From: Voacanga thouarsii
Taxonomy: Eukaryota; Streptophyta; Magnoliopsida; Gentianales; Apocynaceae
Length of the DNA: 64,000 nt
Assembly (NCBI GenBank): GCA_026120185.1
Contig: JANUWF010001217.1
Span: 2,340,001 to 2,404,000 of the forward strand
Reading direction: 5' to 3'
This document shows, in pieces, positions 48,824 through 62,475 of this stretch (its first letter is position 1; every line of letters starts with the position of its first letter). The notes beneath the pieces were generated by a model that was given only the letters and a program-made list of their open reading frames with translations, did not search any database and had not been told where the DNA came from. The position numbers were made by a program, and so were the translations under genes.

Positions 48824-49996
48824 TGATAACCAATTCAGAGCACTAGCAAGTGTCCTAAATCTCATTTATAGTAACAAGGCCATCCCATATAAATTAGAAA
48901 TTAAAATTTCTCCTACTGAAATTAATTCTAACTTGAATTAAAAGAAAACAAAGCTTTCAATGATTGTTTCTTTGAGAATTAAATTGAAATAATTAAACTA
49001 GCACTTCTTCTCGGATAAATATTGTAATGAGATGATCTAAGATATATGATTTCACTAGATTAACTCTTATATTACCAACGTAACCCATTATTCTAGAGTG
49101 TTCCTAATCAGTTAATCACTGTCCAGAGTTAACCAATATCATTTTTCAAGGTATATTAATTCTATTCCTCCAAATAATCCAACTATATTTCTATGTTGAA
49201 TTCAATTCAAAAGAACGCATTCAAGAACATGACATTATAATGATCACACAAACCATGAAAATATATTTTTATTTCACATATAATTTGTGGTTGATTACCA
49301 TCCTAATTAACTAAGTCATCTTTCAAATTTTCCTAGTCAATGATAAATCAATCTGAATGGTAATTAGGTATTCAATTGCTTTGAGAACAATAATCAGGCA
49401 ATGACTTAGTAATATCCTTCAAATAACGGAATCACAAGGTAATATAATAGTCCATACTAGCTATATCATGGCCTTAGAATAAGAAATTAATGCATAATTG
49501 AAGAGAAATTCAAGAATAAATTAAAAGAGAAAGTATGAGAAAATATCACAGTATCCTAATACAATTTCCAAGTTTATCTACGAGTAGCCTTCAATATGTG
49601 TCCAACACTGAAAAACCCTCTCAAAATTACAATCAAAATACCATAGGAAAATAATACCTAAAGCTAATGTCAAAAGAAATTAAATAAAAGTCGTCCCTAA
49701 TTTCTTCACCCTCCAAAATTCGCTCATTTCGACTTTTATCTTCACTGGAATCCGTTGGAGAGTTCAATCTGGTCCTTGATTGATGAATCCGGCCCCTGAT
49801 TGAACTCTCTTGATGAGATCTTTCGAAATTTGTTTCTTCAATTCCGCAACTTACGTGTTTTTTTCGTTCAAGTCCCTAGAAAAATCAAATAATCATAAAA
49901 AGAGTAAATTGTCCAAATAAACCTCATATTGCATTAAATTATAATATGATCTATCCAAAAATCAACCAACATATTCAATACAATATCACTACATCA
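48824..49996 (-). repeat. 3' LTR of the Athila-like element
   Basis: Aligns along its whole length with 54519-55666. On the minus strand it starts TGATGTAGTGATATTG and ends GGTTATCA. Confidence 0.95.
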
Positions 49997-50012
49997 AACT
50001 CCCCCACACTTA
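49997..50012 (-). other. Polypurine tract of the Athila-like element
   Basis: On the minus strand, AAGTGTGGGGGAGTT directly precedes the 3' LTR, as required for priming plus-strand synthesis. Confidence 0.85.
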
Positions 50013-51706
50013 GATGTTTGCTTGCCCCCAAACAAAACCAGGTTTAAATCAAAATGTCAACACACATGGGTTTCAAGATCATGTCTCAAATACTTCTCTT
50101 GTTCATGCCAGTAAAACAAATGCTCAAGTACTCCTCATAACAAATGCAAGACATATGTTAGTGGAGTAGTACCCAGTAGTGCAAAACAAATACTCAATAA
50201 TGTTCTCAAGTCATTTAAAGAGTCGAGTTTAAATAAAATATGCATTCCATAGGTTTACTTTTCATACTCTCTCTCCACTAATTGAGGCATATTATGATTC
50301 CACTTAGATCAGGTAGGACTTTAGCACTTGTAATGTAAGGTTAGGGAATTGACTAACAATTGAAAGATATAAGATAACGACATACAAAGAGAAGAGAGCT
50401 TGCAAGAAAAAAAATGATAGCAAAACATAGCAAAAACTCCAATTCTTCTCTTCTCCCAGCACATACCAACATTCGATTCCCAAATCCTCATACCATAATC
50501 AAGATGCATGCTTTGCATCCTCACCATTACACTTGTTGCACAACCCTCAATATTATGAAAATTCATTACCATGACGACCTTACAACTTACCTAGACCAAC
50601 ACTTGTGCTTTTCTTGTTGTGTTATTTTTTTCTCTTTTCTTGTTGTTTTTTTTTTCTTTTTGTTTAATGTTATTTGTTTTTGTTTTTTTTTTCAGCATCT
50701 TTTTTTTTTGTTTTTTTTTCCAACATTTACACAAGATACACAAAGTTCACGGTGGCAGTACATTTCCAATTCTAATTCCCTACATAGCACTGAATATGGC
50801 CCCAAAGATGATAATACTCAAGGTAAACTGAGGCTAGCAACTCAACATAAAATAACAGTGTAAACCAGTCCTGATATTCCCTCAACATCTTTCTACTTAA
50901 AGTTGTAACGTTCTTTCACAAACTTGTACCCTTTTCCCATAGAGTAATAAAAGAATTGGAGTATGAATCAAGCCCTCACAATAAAATAATAAGTCAATAT
51001 ATTCATTGGTTCATTAAAGAATTAAATACATTTAGGCACAAACAAAAAGTGCTAAGGATAATTTACAAGGTAAGCTTGAAAGGCTCAAACTGTCCAAAGA
51101 AGGCTTGTGACCGTCGTTTCTAAGCAAATTCATGACTGCCTTCTTATTTCGCCTCGAGAGGTATTAGAATAAGTCTAGAAGCATCAATAGGAGAATTTTC
51201 AAGAAAATCTAACTTGAAATTAATGTAAAGCATTTGCATATACTGCAAGGGTCCATGGTGCGTAAAAAGAATCATGCATAAATTATAAAAAGTATAGAAC
51301 AAATGCTTTATCAACACAAACAAGAGACATGCACCAAGAAGAGCTTGAAAAAGAAAAATTTCACCCCAAAGAAGTAAAGCATGAAAATGTAATTCCTCCT
51401 CCACACTTAAAGCTAGCAGTGTCCTCAATTATAGCAACAAAAGTGGAAAGAAGGAGTAAAGAAACCAACTTTCCTGTTAGCAAGGACACAACAGGAAGAG
51501 GGCTGCAGGCATCCAGATCATCAGAGCCACAGGAGGAGAAAGAAACGATGGCATCGGTGGATGGTAAATTGCTAGCCATAGTGCCGATGGTGAAGAAACG
51601 AGAGATTGAAAACCAATTTTTTTTTTACCGTCCGAGCTTATTCCAGCACCGGATTACGCTCAATTTGACGCCGAAAATTTTCTGTCTGCCCTTGGGATGA
51701 AGGAAT
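50013..51706 (-). other. Non-coding 3' internal region of the Athila-like element
   Basis: Lies between the integrase remnant and the polypurine tract. It has A- and T-rich runs (about 50620-50730) and no recognisable protein. Open frames on the opposite strand are low-complexity. Athila elements normally carry a long, poorly conserved 3' region here. Confidence 0.6.
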
Positions 51707-52021
51707 TCATTGACCCCGAACCGGTTCGAATGCGCATAGGTAATCCCGCGCCTGATTAATTTGAATCAAGCGCTGGAAACTGTCTGTCTGTGCTGACTTG
51801 GGCATACACATGGAATCCAGCGCTGGTTTATGTACATGAAGAGAACATTTATCACGATCAAAATCTTCACCAAAATAGTGTTCTTTATCATGATGTCGTT
51901 TGGTTCTTTCCTTGTAGAGACGGGCATTCTCATAGGCTTCCATGTGAAGTTTCTCTAACTTTTCATAATTTATGCCCTTTGTAGGAAGGATCAAGAGGTC
52001 TTGCATCCAGGTACATGACAC
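51707..52021 (-). pseudogene. Athila-like integrase C-terminal remnant
   Basis: The minus strand reads KLEKLHMEAYENARLYKERT then KRHHDKEHYFGEDF, the segment found after the integrase core in Athila-type polyproteins. It follows the protease almost directly, which shows the internal deletion. Confidence 0.75.
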
Positions 52022-52064
52022 ATTGTTTCATCGTTTTATTCGCCTCTACTTCCTTACTACTTTC

Positions 52065-52740
52065 CTACAAACATAACTCCAAAAGATCATTAGAGGTGGT
52101 TTCCTTTACACTTTCCTGAATTGTAGAAGAAATAGAATCAATAAAATAAGAAGAATCACTTTCTGTAATATATTTTGTAGCCTTATAAACATTAAAAGTA
52201 ACCTCTTCCTCATGAACTCTAAGGATGACCTTACCCCGTTGAACGTCTATCAAGGTTCGATCTGTAGCTAGGAAGAGTCTTCCTAAGATAAGAGGTATCT
52301 CTTTATCTTCTTCCATATCCACAACAACAAAGTCAGTAGAAAATATAAATTTATCTACTTTCACTGGTACATCTTCAATTATACCTCACGGATAAATTAT
52401 AGTCTTATCTGCTAGTTGCAAAACCATGTTAGTTGGTTTGACCTCATCAATACCTAGTTTCTTGAAGATAGATAAAGGCATTAAGTTTATACTTGCACCT
52501 AAATCACATAATGCCTTATTAAATTGCAATTTTTCAGTAGTACAAGGAATAGTAAAACTCTCTGGATCTTTGATTTTCTGAGGCATCTTCCTTTGTAGAA
52601 CAACAGAGCACTCTTTAGTTAACATCACCATTTCATGACTATCGAGCTTGCGCTTGTGAGTTAAGATGTCCTTTAAGAACTTGGCATACCTTGGCATCTG
52701 CTCTAGTGCTTCTGCAAAAAGAATGTTAATATGCAATTTC
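52065..52740 (-). pseudogene. Athila-like aspartic protease region
   Basis: Minus-strand motifs in order: FLKDILTHKRKL, FTIPCTTEKLQFNKALCDLG, ASINLMPLSIFKKLG, then DKEIPLILGRLFLATDRTLI. The active site is DLGAS. A stop at about 52385 separates the two parts. Confidence 0.88.
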
Positions 52741-54301
52741 TTAAAAATTTCAAAAAGCTTAGATAATTGTTTTTCTATATTTTAGTTCTTTAGTCTTTGA
52801 AGAAATGGAATTTGAGGAACATAAGTTTAGGAGGTGTATAAAGTTTAGAGTCTCCTTCTTTAGAGTCATCCTCATTCGATATGATCACTAATTCCTCTGC
52901 CTTACTACTTTCCTTTGACTCTTCTTTCTTCTTTTCCATTTCTTGAAGTCGTTTCTAACTACAAAGAGTCACGGCATAGAGTTGCTCTCTAGGATTTTGC
53001 TCTGTGTCACTAAGTAGTTTTCCTTGAGTTTTCTCCTGCATTGCATCTGCAAATTGACCCATTTAAACTTCCAAATTATGAATGGAAGCTTGATTGGTCT
53101 TAGCCACTTGATCAATCTTTGCCTCTAACTTGGACAGATATTGCATTATAGTCTCCTCAAACTACAGCTTCTTTTCTGGAGTAGGAGGTGAATGTTGTGG
53201 ATACTATGCTTGTGTCTGTTGAAACGGTACCCAATTCTGCTAGAATTCAAGAGGTGCTCCTTGTCTTTGCGTGTTCTGTTCTCTCCAGGTAAAATTTGGA
53301 TGGTTCTTCCATCCCGGATTATATGTGTTTGAGAATGGATCATTCCGTTGGAATGGTCCTTGTCACTGAGCTCCCATATAATTTGTTTCCTCCAGCATCG
53401 ACGGGTGGCTACCTACATTCATACAGAAATTAGTAGTATGCCTGTACATTCCATAAAGTGTACATACTTCTCTAGTGCTACTCCCTTCTCGAGTCATCAA
53501 CAGGCTAACTTAGTTAGTTAGCTCTGCTAGCTTTAGAGCAATGTCAGGTTGAGTGTGGATTTCATGAACTATAGCTCTTGCACCTCTCACTACTTTTTGT
53601 TGAGAATTTCTTGCTAAATTCTCATAGATACTTTGCAGTTCTTGAGCATTTTTATCTCCTGGATACCCACCTGCAATAGTATCTACTAAAATTTGACACA
53701 TAGGAGTTAGTCCTTCATAGAAAAACTGAGTAATCGACAAAAGAGAAATACCATGATGAGGACACTGGGTCAATAACAATTTAAACCTGTCCTATACTTC
53801 ATGAAATGTCTCTCATTCTCTTTGTATGGGGGAACTAATCCTGTTTCTATAATCCATAGTCTTCTGAGACGGATAATATTTAAACATGAATGTCTCATAG
53901 ACTTCATCCCAAGTGCTCATGGATCCTTCAGGTAAACCTAGCAGCCATTATCTAGCATCTCCTTTTAAATAATATGGGAAACATCTGAGCCTCAATTCCT
54001 CTTCAGATAGGTTGTTTAAGGGGAATGTTTGTACCGTACTGTAGAACTCTCGCAGAAACCCCAAAGCATCATCAGCCCCCAATCCATTAAACGTTGGAAG
54101 TAGATGAAGATGGAAGTTTTTCAGCTCATAATTCCTTGTAGCATTACCTAGTCGAATACATGATGGATTGGTAGCAATGGTAGGCATTTGTAAATCCCTT
54201 AATCGAGGATGGGCTTAGTTATTGATTCCCATGGGAGCTAATGGTTGTAACTGATTTTTTGGCCCATCATCATGTGCTTGATTTCCTCCATTATTGGCCA
54301 T
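52741..54301 (-). pseudogene. Athila-like gag
   Basis: Starts at an ATG at 54301 (MANNGGNQAHDDGP). The retrotransposon gag domain reads LHLLPTFNGLGADDALGFLR, LRCFPYYLKGDA and, lower down, GISLLSITQFFYEGLTPMCQ. At about 53330-53290 is NTYNPGWKNHPNFTW, a motif typical of Athila gag. The C-terminal part is charged and ends near EDDSKEG. Several stops are present. Confidence 0.88.
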
Positions 54302-54493
54302 TGCTTCAGCCCTCTGGTCGATTTTTCCTGCAAGTACGCTCAATTTCTATATCAAATGATATTAAATCTGCAATACGATTTCTAGACATGCACCACTGAA
54401 AAGTTATCTAGAATATGCAAACTTGCGAAAATAAAAGCAAAAATAAAAATCAAATTAGAGTCAAAATCAAAAGAAGAAAATTTCAATTTACTA

Positions 54494-54512
54494 ATCCCCA
54501 GCAACGGTGCCA
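54494..54512 (-). other. Primer binding site of the Athila-like element
   Basis: On the minus strand, TGGCACCGTTGCTGGGGAT lies just inside the 5' LTR. It differs at two positions from TGGCGCCGTTGCCGGGGA, the tRNA-Asp complement used by Athila elements. Confidence 0.85.
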
Positions 54513-54518
54513 AAAAAT

Positions 54519-55666
54519 TGATAACTAATTCGGAGCACTAACAAGTGTACTAGATCTCGTTTATAGTAACAAGGTCTTCTCACAGAGATTAGAAATTAAA
54601 ATTCCTCCTAATGAAATCAATTTTAACTTGAATTAAAAGAAAACAAAGATTTCAATTATTGTTGTTTTGAGAATTAAATTGAAATAATTAAACTAGCACT
54701 TCTTCCCAGATAAAGATTGTAATAAGATGATCTAAGGTACATGATTTTACTAGATTAACTCTTATATTACTAACATAACCCGTTATTCTAGAGTGTACCT
54801 AATCAGTTAATGACTGTCCAGAGTTAACCAATATAATTTTTCAAGGTATATTAATTCTATTCCTCCAAATAACCCAACTATATTTCTATATTTAATTCAA
54901 TTCAAAGGAATGCATTCAAGAACATGACATTAGAATGATCACACAAATCATGCAAATATATTTTTATTTCACATGTAATTTGTAGTTTGATTACCTGTCC
55001 TAATAAACTAAGTCATCTTTCAAATTTCCCTAGTCAATGATAAATCAATTTGAATGGTGATCAGGCATTCAATTACTTTAAGTACAATAATCAAGCAAAG
55101 ATTTAGTAACACCATTCAAATAACGGAATCATAAGGTAATATAATAATCAATACTAGCTACATCATGGCCTTAGAATAAAAAATTAATGCATAATTGAAG
55201 AGAAATTCAAGAACAAATTAAAAGAGACGGTATGAGAAAATATCACAGTATCCTAATACAATCTCCAAATTTGTCCACGAGTAGCCTCCAATATGTGTCC
55301 AATACTAGAAAATCCTCTCAAAATTACAACCAAAATACCCTAGAAAGATAATACCTAAAGTTGTTGTCAAAAAAAATTAAACAAAAGTTGTCCTTAATTG
55401 CTTCACCCTCCAAAATTCGCTCATTTCGGCTTTATCTTCGTTGGAATCCGTTGGAGAGTTTAATCTGGTCCCTGAGTGAACTCTTCTAATGAGATCTTTC
55501 GAAATTTTCTTCAACCCCACAACTTGTGTGTTTTTTCGTTCAAGTCCCTAGAAAAATTAAATAACCATAAAAGAGAGTAAATTGTCCAAATAAACCTCAT
55601 ATTGCATTAAATTATAACACGATCTATCCAAAAATCACCCATATTCAATGCAATATCACTATATCA
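54519..55666 (-). repeat. 5' LTR of the Athila-like element
   Basis: Partner of 48824-49996, 1,148 bp against 1,173 bp, with many single-base differences, so the insertion is not recent. Confidence 0.95.
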
Positions 55667-56289
55667 CTAGAGTAACCCAGTCTGCCGTTATCACTTTCCT
55701 TCAGCAGAACAACCTTTTCCGATTCGACATACCTAAAACTATAATGGCTAACCAAGGAATTATGTTCACGGGAGATAAACTACGTAACTTTTTAACTCAA
55801 TTCAAAGTTAAATTATTACATTTATCTCCGTACTATGCACAGGCCAATGGTCAAGTTGAAGCTATAAACAAAACTTTGATCAGCATATTTCATAAGTTAT
55901 TGGAAGATAAACCCAGAAGGTGGCATGAAACACTTCAAGAGGATGCGATGCTACCTGCTGAGTTATCACTGCAGTCAGCTCGAGTAGCATACCAACACTG
56001 TTTATCGGTTGAAGACTACAAACTGGGCCTAGCTATGAGTTTGGACCAAGCCGAAGAGGATCGATGGACAGCGTTAGAAAATATCAGAAGGCACAAGGAA
56101 AAGGTAGCAAGAGCCTACAATCAGAAAATGTGGGGAAGGAGTTTTCAAGTAGAAGATATGGTTGAAAAACCATACTACCAGTTGCACCAAAAGACCTACA
56201 CTATAGTAAGTGGTTTGCTTTATGGGAATGACCTTTTCTTGTTATACAGGTTTTCGATGGAAGTGCCATCGGTTGATGACACCCAATAG
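55667..56289 (+). pseudogene. Tat integrase, right half
   Basis: Continues the catalytic core: RVTQSAVITFLQQNN, GIMFTGDKLRNFL, LSPYYAQANGQVEAINKTLI with the core glutamate, then AYNQKMWGRSFQVEDMV near the C-terminus. Frame is open for about 210 codons, so this part is less damaged than the rest of pol, although a segment after the ANGQVEA motif is shorter than usual. Confidence 0.88.
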
Positions 56290-56627
56290 AAAGGAAGTAA
56301 GTAATGCCATAAACGGTAAGTATTTAAAAAAATTTATCCTACATTCTGGGAGGGAACCATGGTAGGAGAAGAGTAAAAAAAAAAGGAGAAAAAAAGAAAA
56401 GTAGAGAAAGACAACAAAAGGAAAAAAGAAACATGTTTGTAGTCATAAGAAACGGCTGATCACAAATAAGAGCCGATCAGATGGCTACTACATTTGAAAA
56501 AAAAAAAGGAGAAAAGAAAAAAAAATGATGAAGTCAATCCTCATCAGAAGGAGTGTGAGGCGTCTTGATCGGCTAGGCAAAAAGAATTATGGCAAGCCGA
56601 TCCGGATCTTCTTTAGGCAAAGCAGTC

Positions 56628-57329
56628 TAGGGGTATTCAATCGGTTTTCGATTCGGTTTTCAGTTTTAAAATTCAGTTTTTTTCGATTTTTATTTTTTTT
56701 TCAAAATCAAACCAAACCGAAATTTAAAGAAACCCGATAGAATCGAACTGAAATTATTTCGGTTTGGTTCGATTCGATTTTAAACCGAATTTGAATTTAT
56801 TTTTTTTTATAGATTCATTGACATAATATAAATTAAATTTAAACCCAAACAAGTAAAGTTTAATATAAATTACAATTCAAATCTAATATAAAATGTAATA
56901 TGAATTAAAGTCTAAATATTTTAAAGATTTGGGCCAAACATTTTAGTAAAAAGTTATAATCATGGATGCAAATTGCAAATATGAAGATCTTAAATTCAAT
57001 TATTAATGGCTTTATTTTGGACAAAATCAAACCAAATTGAACCAAAATAATCGAAATCGAATAGAAATTTTTTAAAAAATCATAATTTATGAAATTAATT
57101 AATTAATTAATGAACAACATTTTAATATTAATTATATATTTTAAATTTTAAAAATATAATTCGATTTTTCGGTTTTTTATTTTAGAAAACCAAATATCGA
57201 ACCGAATTTTTATATAAATTCTAAAACCGAACCGAACCAAACCGAATTTCACTAAAACCAAACCGAAAACTAAAATTATGATCGGTTCAGTTCGATTTTT
57301 CAATTTAAACAGAATAATGAACACCCCTA
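56628..57329. mobile_element. hAT MITE in the Tat 3' region
   Basis: Ends TAGGGGTATTCA and, reversed, TAGGGGTGTTCATT. Flanks AAGCAGTC (56620-56627) and GAGCAGTC (57330-57337) are an 8-bp duplication with one mismatch. Both halves are full of complementary CGGTTTTCGATTCGGTTT and AACCGAACCGAA motifs, so the whole 702 bp folds back on itself. Confidence 0.9.
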
Positions 57330-58364
57330 GAGCAGTCGCCTTTGGGATTCCCTTCTCTTTTTTAGCCTGGATGGTCGGCTCTTCCTGGGCTGTTTCTGGT
57401 TCAACGGCCACCTTTTCAGTGGGAGGCGGATAAGGTTCAGTATCTCCAACTTGAGTATTCGAAGGGCTAGCTTCATCGAGATGACGGAAGAAAGTGGTTA
57501 GGTAAGACTGAAAATTGTCCCATGAAGACTGCGTGCCGCTAAGCAATTTGTCCGAATGCTACAGTTCTATTTGGAGCAGTTCTTCTTCTGCTTCCAACAT
57601 GAGTCGTTCGTCCCGAAATTTGGCCGTTGACTCTTCTACGGAGGAGGTTGTTTGCTAACAAGTGCTCTCGACCTCAAGTTTTTCATCCAGAGCCTGCCTT
57701 TTGGAATCTAATTTTTCCTGGAGTGTTGGTAGCTATTTCTCAAGCCCTTCAATTCTTTCAACCCTATCAAAAATTTTAGCTCGAATGACACTTAGGCGAG
57801 CAGAGGCTTCTTGGTGTTGCGATTGCAGAAAAGCTTCCTGCTCTCGGAGTGCCTCCTAGGCTTTGAGTTGATGTGAAGTTTTGTCCCAACTGTTTTGGGT
57901 ATCGGAAAGGAAGCGTTGGGTGAATCGCATATGCCCTAGGTAATCAGCCGATAGGCGCTTCAATTCCATAAGGACATCGGAATCGACTGATTACGCAAGT
58001 AGCAGAAGGGCTCGGCTGATGGTGTCCTGGGAAGATTGACTGATCGGCAAGTTGGCTCCTATTAGACTACGCAAAGGTTCTAGCAGAGCGGCCTCAGTCG
58101 TTATTCGCTGAGAGGGAATAGGTTCCTTTGGAGGCTCGAGGGCCACTTCTGCAGGAGGCGTGACAGGTTTGTCGACTGCCATTTTCTCTAAGGTAGGCAC
58201 TTCGGACGTTTGGGCAACAGCCGATGAAGGCGAAACAGTCGAAGTTCCTTCCTTGGCCATTGTTGTTTTTGCAGGTGACAACAGAAGCATGGCTGTCGAT
58301 GACTCAGAGGAGGGGTCAGAGATAACCGGCTGGCTGGTTTTCTGTTTCTGCAAAAGGAGGTATG

Positions 58365-59891
58365 TGTTGGGGATATGCCCTAGAGTCAATTTGTACTTAT
58401 ACTATTGTCATTATGTTTTATATAATAATATGAGGCTTTCCTTGCCATGAATAGTGAGTTTTGTTTTGTTGGTCATCAAGTACGTGACTTGATAGTAAAA
58501 CCCTACAATGAATACAATGACTATTCTAAAACTGTCCCTGATCGATTATTATTATTGGAATAATAATAAATTAAGATTAGTATGTTTGTGACTTGATGAA
58601 TATGTTTTACTGGCCATGGATATTTGTGATATCAAGTTAAGACATAAATAAATGTTAGAGAACATTGTATTGGACATGACCCACTGTGAGAGTACTTCAT
58701 GGAATATGTCATAAGTATTTTCTAGCCATAATAATATTGAAAGTCCTTCGACCTAAATTCATCATAGTTTCATACTTGATAAATTCTATATTTTGACATT
58801 GTCTAAAGTTGTCTTTAACCAGATAATAAATTAGACTACTGTTGGATATAGAATAAATCAAGGAGAGGAATATGATTGATTGTGAAGGAATTTGTCCCTC
58901 TCAGTTATGGGAGAGATATCCATGGGCCCCTTGATAAGTTAGACTGTTAAAAATGCATGGCTGTGCTCAAATATATCAATCTAAGATATTGATATCATTT
59001 GTTTGAACAGTCTACTATGAAATCAAGAAATAATTGTTTAAACTTAGTAAGGATGACATGCTCCGTGCCTTATGCTTAATCTGGATATCGTGTGACAAAA
59101 GGACTAAATATAAAATTATGGTTTGGTTCAAATAGATCACCGATCTTCATTTAATCTGGATAGTTATAATGTTTTGCTAGAAACTGCTTATAACTTGTGG
59201 GCCATTTAAATATGATTTAGGCACATTGCCAGTGTTAAATGAACCTATAGGGTCACACAATAAGCGAACTTGTTAGGTTATTTTTCTGGTGACCAGGTTC
59301 GATGAATCTGGAAATATGTCTAAGTTAATCGTACTTAGAAAATTTACCAGATACAATGAATCTGGAAATATGTCCACATTCGATGTATCTGGATGATGTC
59401 CAGATTATAAGAATCTGACTCGGTAAATTAATTAGTTAAATTACCGAGATAATGGCAGAATCTTATCATATCAGTTTTAATTTAATTTGAATTTAAATTA
59501 GAATATGATAAGATATTATTAAGGTTAGACTCTAAGAGGTTCGGGGGTTTTTAAGAAAACCCTAGCCGTCTTTTCAATAGTTCAATTTTTCGGTTGAGAA
59601 CATTCGTACCATTCTCTACCATAAAAGAAGAAAAACCTCTCAAACCCTAGGCGCTAGCACTCCCCGGGTATCGAGTGAGTTCGCGGTGTGTATCCGATAG
59701 AGGACGTTCGCATACTGCAGCGTCTGGTGATTGTTCGGGTTGAACGTACAACAGCGCAACCAGAATCGAAGGATTTCGATTACAGCAACCAGAGGTAATT
59801 CTTAAACCTTAGATCTTCTTAATCGTTTACTTGGGTCCTCGGGAGGGATTCATGGATGTTTTTCGCGTTTAAGAGTCCACGAATTCTAACA
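58365..59891. mobile_element. Solo LTR, 1.5 kb, in the antisense ORF
   Basis: Starts TGTTGGGGATATGCCC, ends GAATTCTAACA, and is flanked by GTATG on both sides (58360-58364, 59892-59896). No coding capacity. The TGTTGGGGATATGCC start is common among plant Copia LTRs. No second LTR or internal region is present. Confidence 0.9.
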
Positions 59892-60445
59892 GTATGAGGT
59901 TAGATTTGAGTCAAAGGTTGAAAAGAATTAGAAAAAAAAAATGTGTTTAGCACAAATCCAAACCTTAGCAAATGTCAGAGTATGGGTGGCTTTCCACCTT
60001 TTTGACCACCTAAGCAGAGGGAGGACGGTTTTTTCTTCTTCTTCTTCTTTCTCATCGAGAGGTAGAAGAGTGGGGGCTTTCCTTATTGGCGGCGTCCAAA
60101 ATAATGGCGTGGTGATCGGACTAGCAAATGCTTTGCTCTGCTTATTTTTCTTTGGCACAGACATTTCCACTACTGCCGATGCCGATCCAGCTAGTTTGAG
60201 CAACCACGTCTCCACAGGGGCGGAGAAGAGCATCTCGCTTAGCAGTTGCCACCACAGGTTGAAGTTGGGTGTGGCCTCTCTGACGACCTGAAAGCGATGG
60301 TATTCAAAGGAACAAAGAACGGTTAGGGACCTATCGACTAAAGTATGCACATCTTCAGCTGATAGGACATGTATGACATTATAAGATGAAAGATGACCAG
60401 GATTTGTAGGAATGTCCTGAATAAACCCAAATTGCCGAGAAAAAT

Positions 60446-62475
60446 TGTTGGATTGTATGCCCTTTTAGACTAGTTTTCTGATGTAAAATCGAATATTTTA
60501 ATAAAAGAATTTATTTTCAGAAATTGTTTGTGAATTTACCTTTTGTTTGTGCACAATTTTCGTTTGGAACAGACCCATTGTGTTTAAATAGGTGATTCAT
60601 GTGAATGGTGGTCTTTCACAGTAAGGTATGGATCACGGGTTATTTAACACATAAACATTTGTTCTTAACCTATTGATGAGATTGGGAATCTCATCATATT
60701 TAGGTTATTATATTATGAATTCTAAATGGAGAATGGTTTACCTTTAGCTAGTGAGTAGTCCACTCACTTCATGACATAAACGTATTTCGAATACGTAAGA
60801 CATGACCTGTAGTAGTGGTTTCTAAAAGTACTATATGATAGAAACTTAGACTACTACCGCTACAGCGTGGACCAGTGCTCTACGACTTGAGTATGAGTTG
60901 GTGGTCTGACGAAGTTGGAAGCATATGCTTTGATATGCTATAGTTGAGGTTTTATAGTAGAACCAATATACTTGTGTATTGGGTATATGTAACTAGTTAG
61001 TTAAGATAGACTTGTACAAGATAGTTTCTGCACTATATCGCCCCTTGTGGTTGTCCGAATGGTCTAAAATATCTAAGGCCCTGGAAAACATGACTCGGAT
61101 GTTTACTTTAGGATAGCTTCCTTGGAAAGCGGAAACACTCCAGGAAATCGTGGATCATTGACTAGAAGTCTAAGGATGGTAGATGTCATTTAGAGGGGTG
61201 TTAGTACACTTCTTCCTCTCTAAATGTACGGCGATGTGTAGAGGGGTATTTCAGTCATTTCACCTATAGGTCGGAGACTTTACTAATGCAGTATTGTCCT
61301 TGGGGTCAATATTTTCTTATGGTGATATTAGGAAATATTTAAAATGTAAAATACAACTAGTTATATAGTAGGGGTATTTTGATCATTTTAGCAGCTAAAG
61401 CGACGTGTCTTTTTGGTCATCGAAATAACCCGTAAGTCCTAACTAATTTTGGGTTGAGGAATTGATCTCAATTCAAGAGGATTTTATTTCATTTTATTTT
61501 ATTTGATTTTATTCAGGATGTCTAATTTATTATTAGACTGGAATAAAATAAATAAATAAAATAAAAATAGGAGTTGAGAGAAATTAATTATCTAGTTTAA
61601 TTGATTAATTAATTATTCAGAATCTAGGTCTAGTATGAATAATTAAGAAATTAACCTGGGCTTAAACTAGGGAAAATAATTAATGTTTAATTATTTATTG
61701 GGTTATTTATATAAGTCCAAGAAATAAATAATTAAAGATTAATTATTTTGGTTCATTTGGGCTCATTAATTATTTATTGGGTTATTTATATAAGCCCAAG
61801 AAATAAATAATTAATGTTATTATTTTGGGCCTTTTAGGTCCAATAAAATAATAAATATTATTTCGACCCAATAGCTTGGACCGTAGGGTTTCTTCCAGAT
61901 ACGGTTCAGATGAGTTTAGGGTTAAGTCAAACTTATTCTCAGGATAACATCCGAGTGTTTGAAATATGATATCTCGGGGATATGTTTATCAGATAATAAG
62001 AGACCTAGTGTTGGCTGACCAATAAACAAGTCTCTAGTAGAAAAAAAACCCTAATCTCCCTAACACAACTGAGGCTCACGCAGCTCTCTCTCTCAAACTC
62101 ACGTTTCCTTCTCCTCTGGTTTCTCCTTGGAGCTTTGCTAACCAATAGCAAGAGAACCAAGGAGATTTGAAACCATTCCTCTTCACCGTTGTGTTCACCG
62201 ACTAGAGGTTGGGTTGTGGCATATTCTGAGAGCTGAAAGGCTTGGCGTTCATGCAAACAAGGCGAAGTAGGAGGCCAGCGGGTTTTCAACTGGAAGCTTC
62301 TTCAAGTGGGCAAGGCGAAGCGATTCCTGTTGTTCAATCCACTCCTATTCAACCTAGTAGGTTTAAAGCGCGCAAATGTATGATCTTTACGCTTCCGTGC
62401 GGCCTTTAAGGCTTGCGGTTTTTTTTTCTCTGATTTTTCCCGTCGATGCATGTTCCCTCTGTTTTCTGCCCCTCA
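60446..62475. mobile_element. Solo LTR, 2.0 kb, in the antisense ORF
   Basis: Starts TGTTGGATTGTATGCCC, ends CTGCCCCTCA, and is flanked by AAAAT on both sides (60441-60445, 62476-62480). Removing it rejoins the minus-strand frame YNPH and YFSRQFG, which independently confirms the borders. It contains two copies of a CCCAAGAAATAAATAATTAA-type stretch at about 61710-61820. Confidence 0.9.

Larger units (their letters stand above)
48824..55666 (-). mobile_element. Athila-like Gypsy element, internally deleted, nested in the Tat integrase
   Basis: Flanks CCAGA (48819-48823) and CTAGA (55667-55671) form a 5-bp target duplication with one mismatch. On the minus strand the order is 5' LTR (55666-54519), primer site, gag, protease, a small integrase C-terminal piece, a long non-coding tract, polypurine tract and 3' LTR (49996-48824). 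RT, RNase H and most of the integrase are missing, so it is non-autonomous. Confidence 0.93.

Noticed and set aside
50414..50863. 149-codon open frame on the plus strand
   Set aside because: It runs through T-rich, low-complexity 3' internal DNA of the Athila-like element, opposite to its coding strand.
51329..51700. 123-codon plus-strand frame in the Athila-like element
   Set aside because: Charged, no motif, and antisense to the element's coding direction; likely a chance frame.
59941..60291. 116-codon plus-strand frame
   Set aside because: It is the complement of the Tat antisense ORF, which has recognisable motifs on the minus strand.
62005..62289. 94-codon minus-strand frame
   Set aside because: Lies wholly inside the 2.0-kb solo LTR and has no domain.
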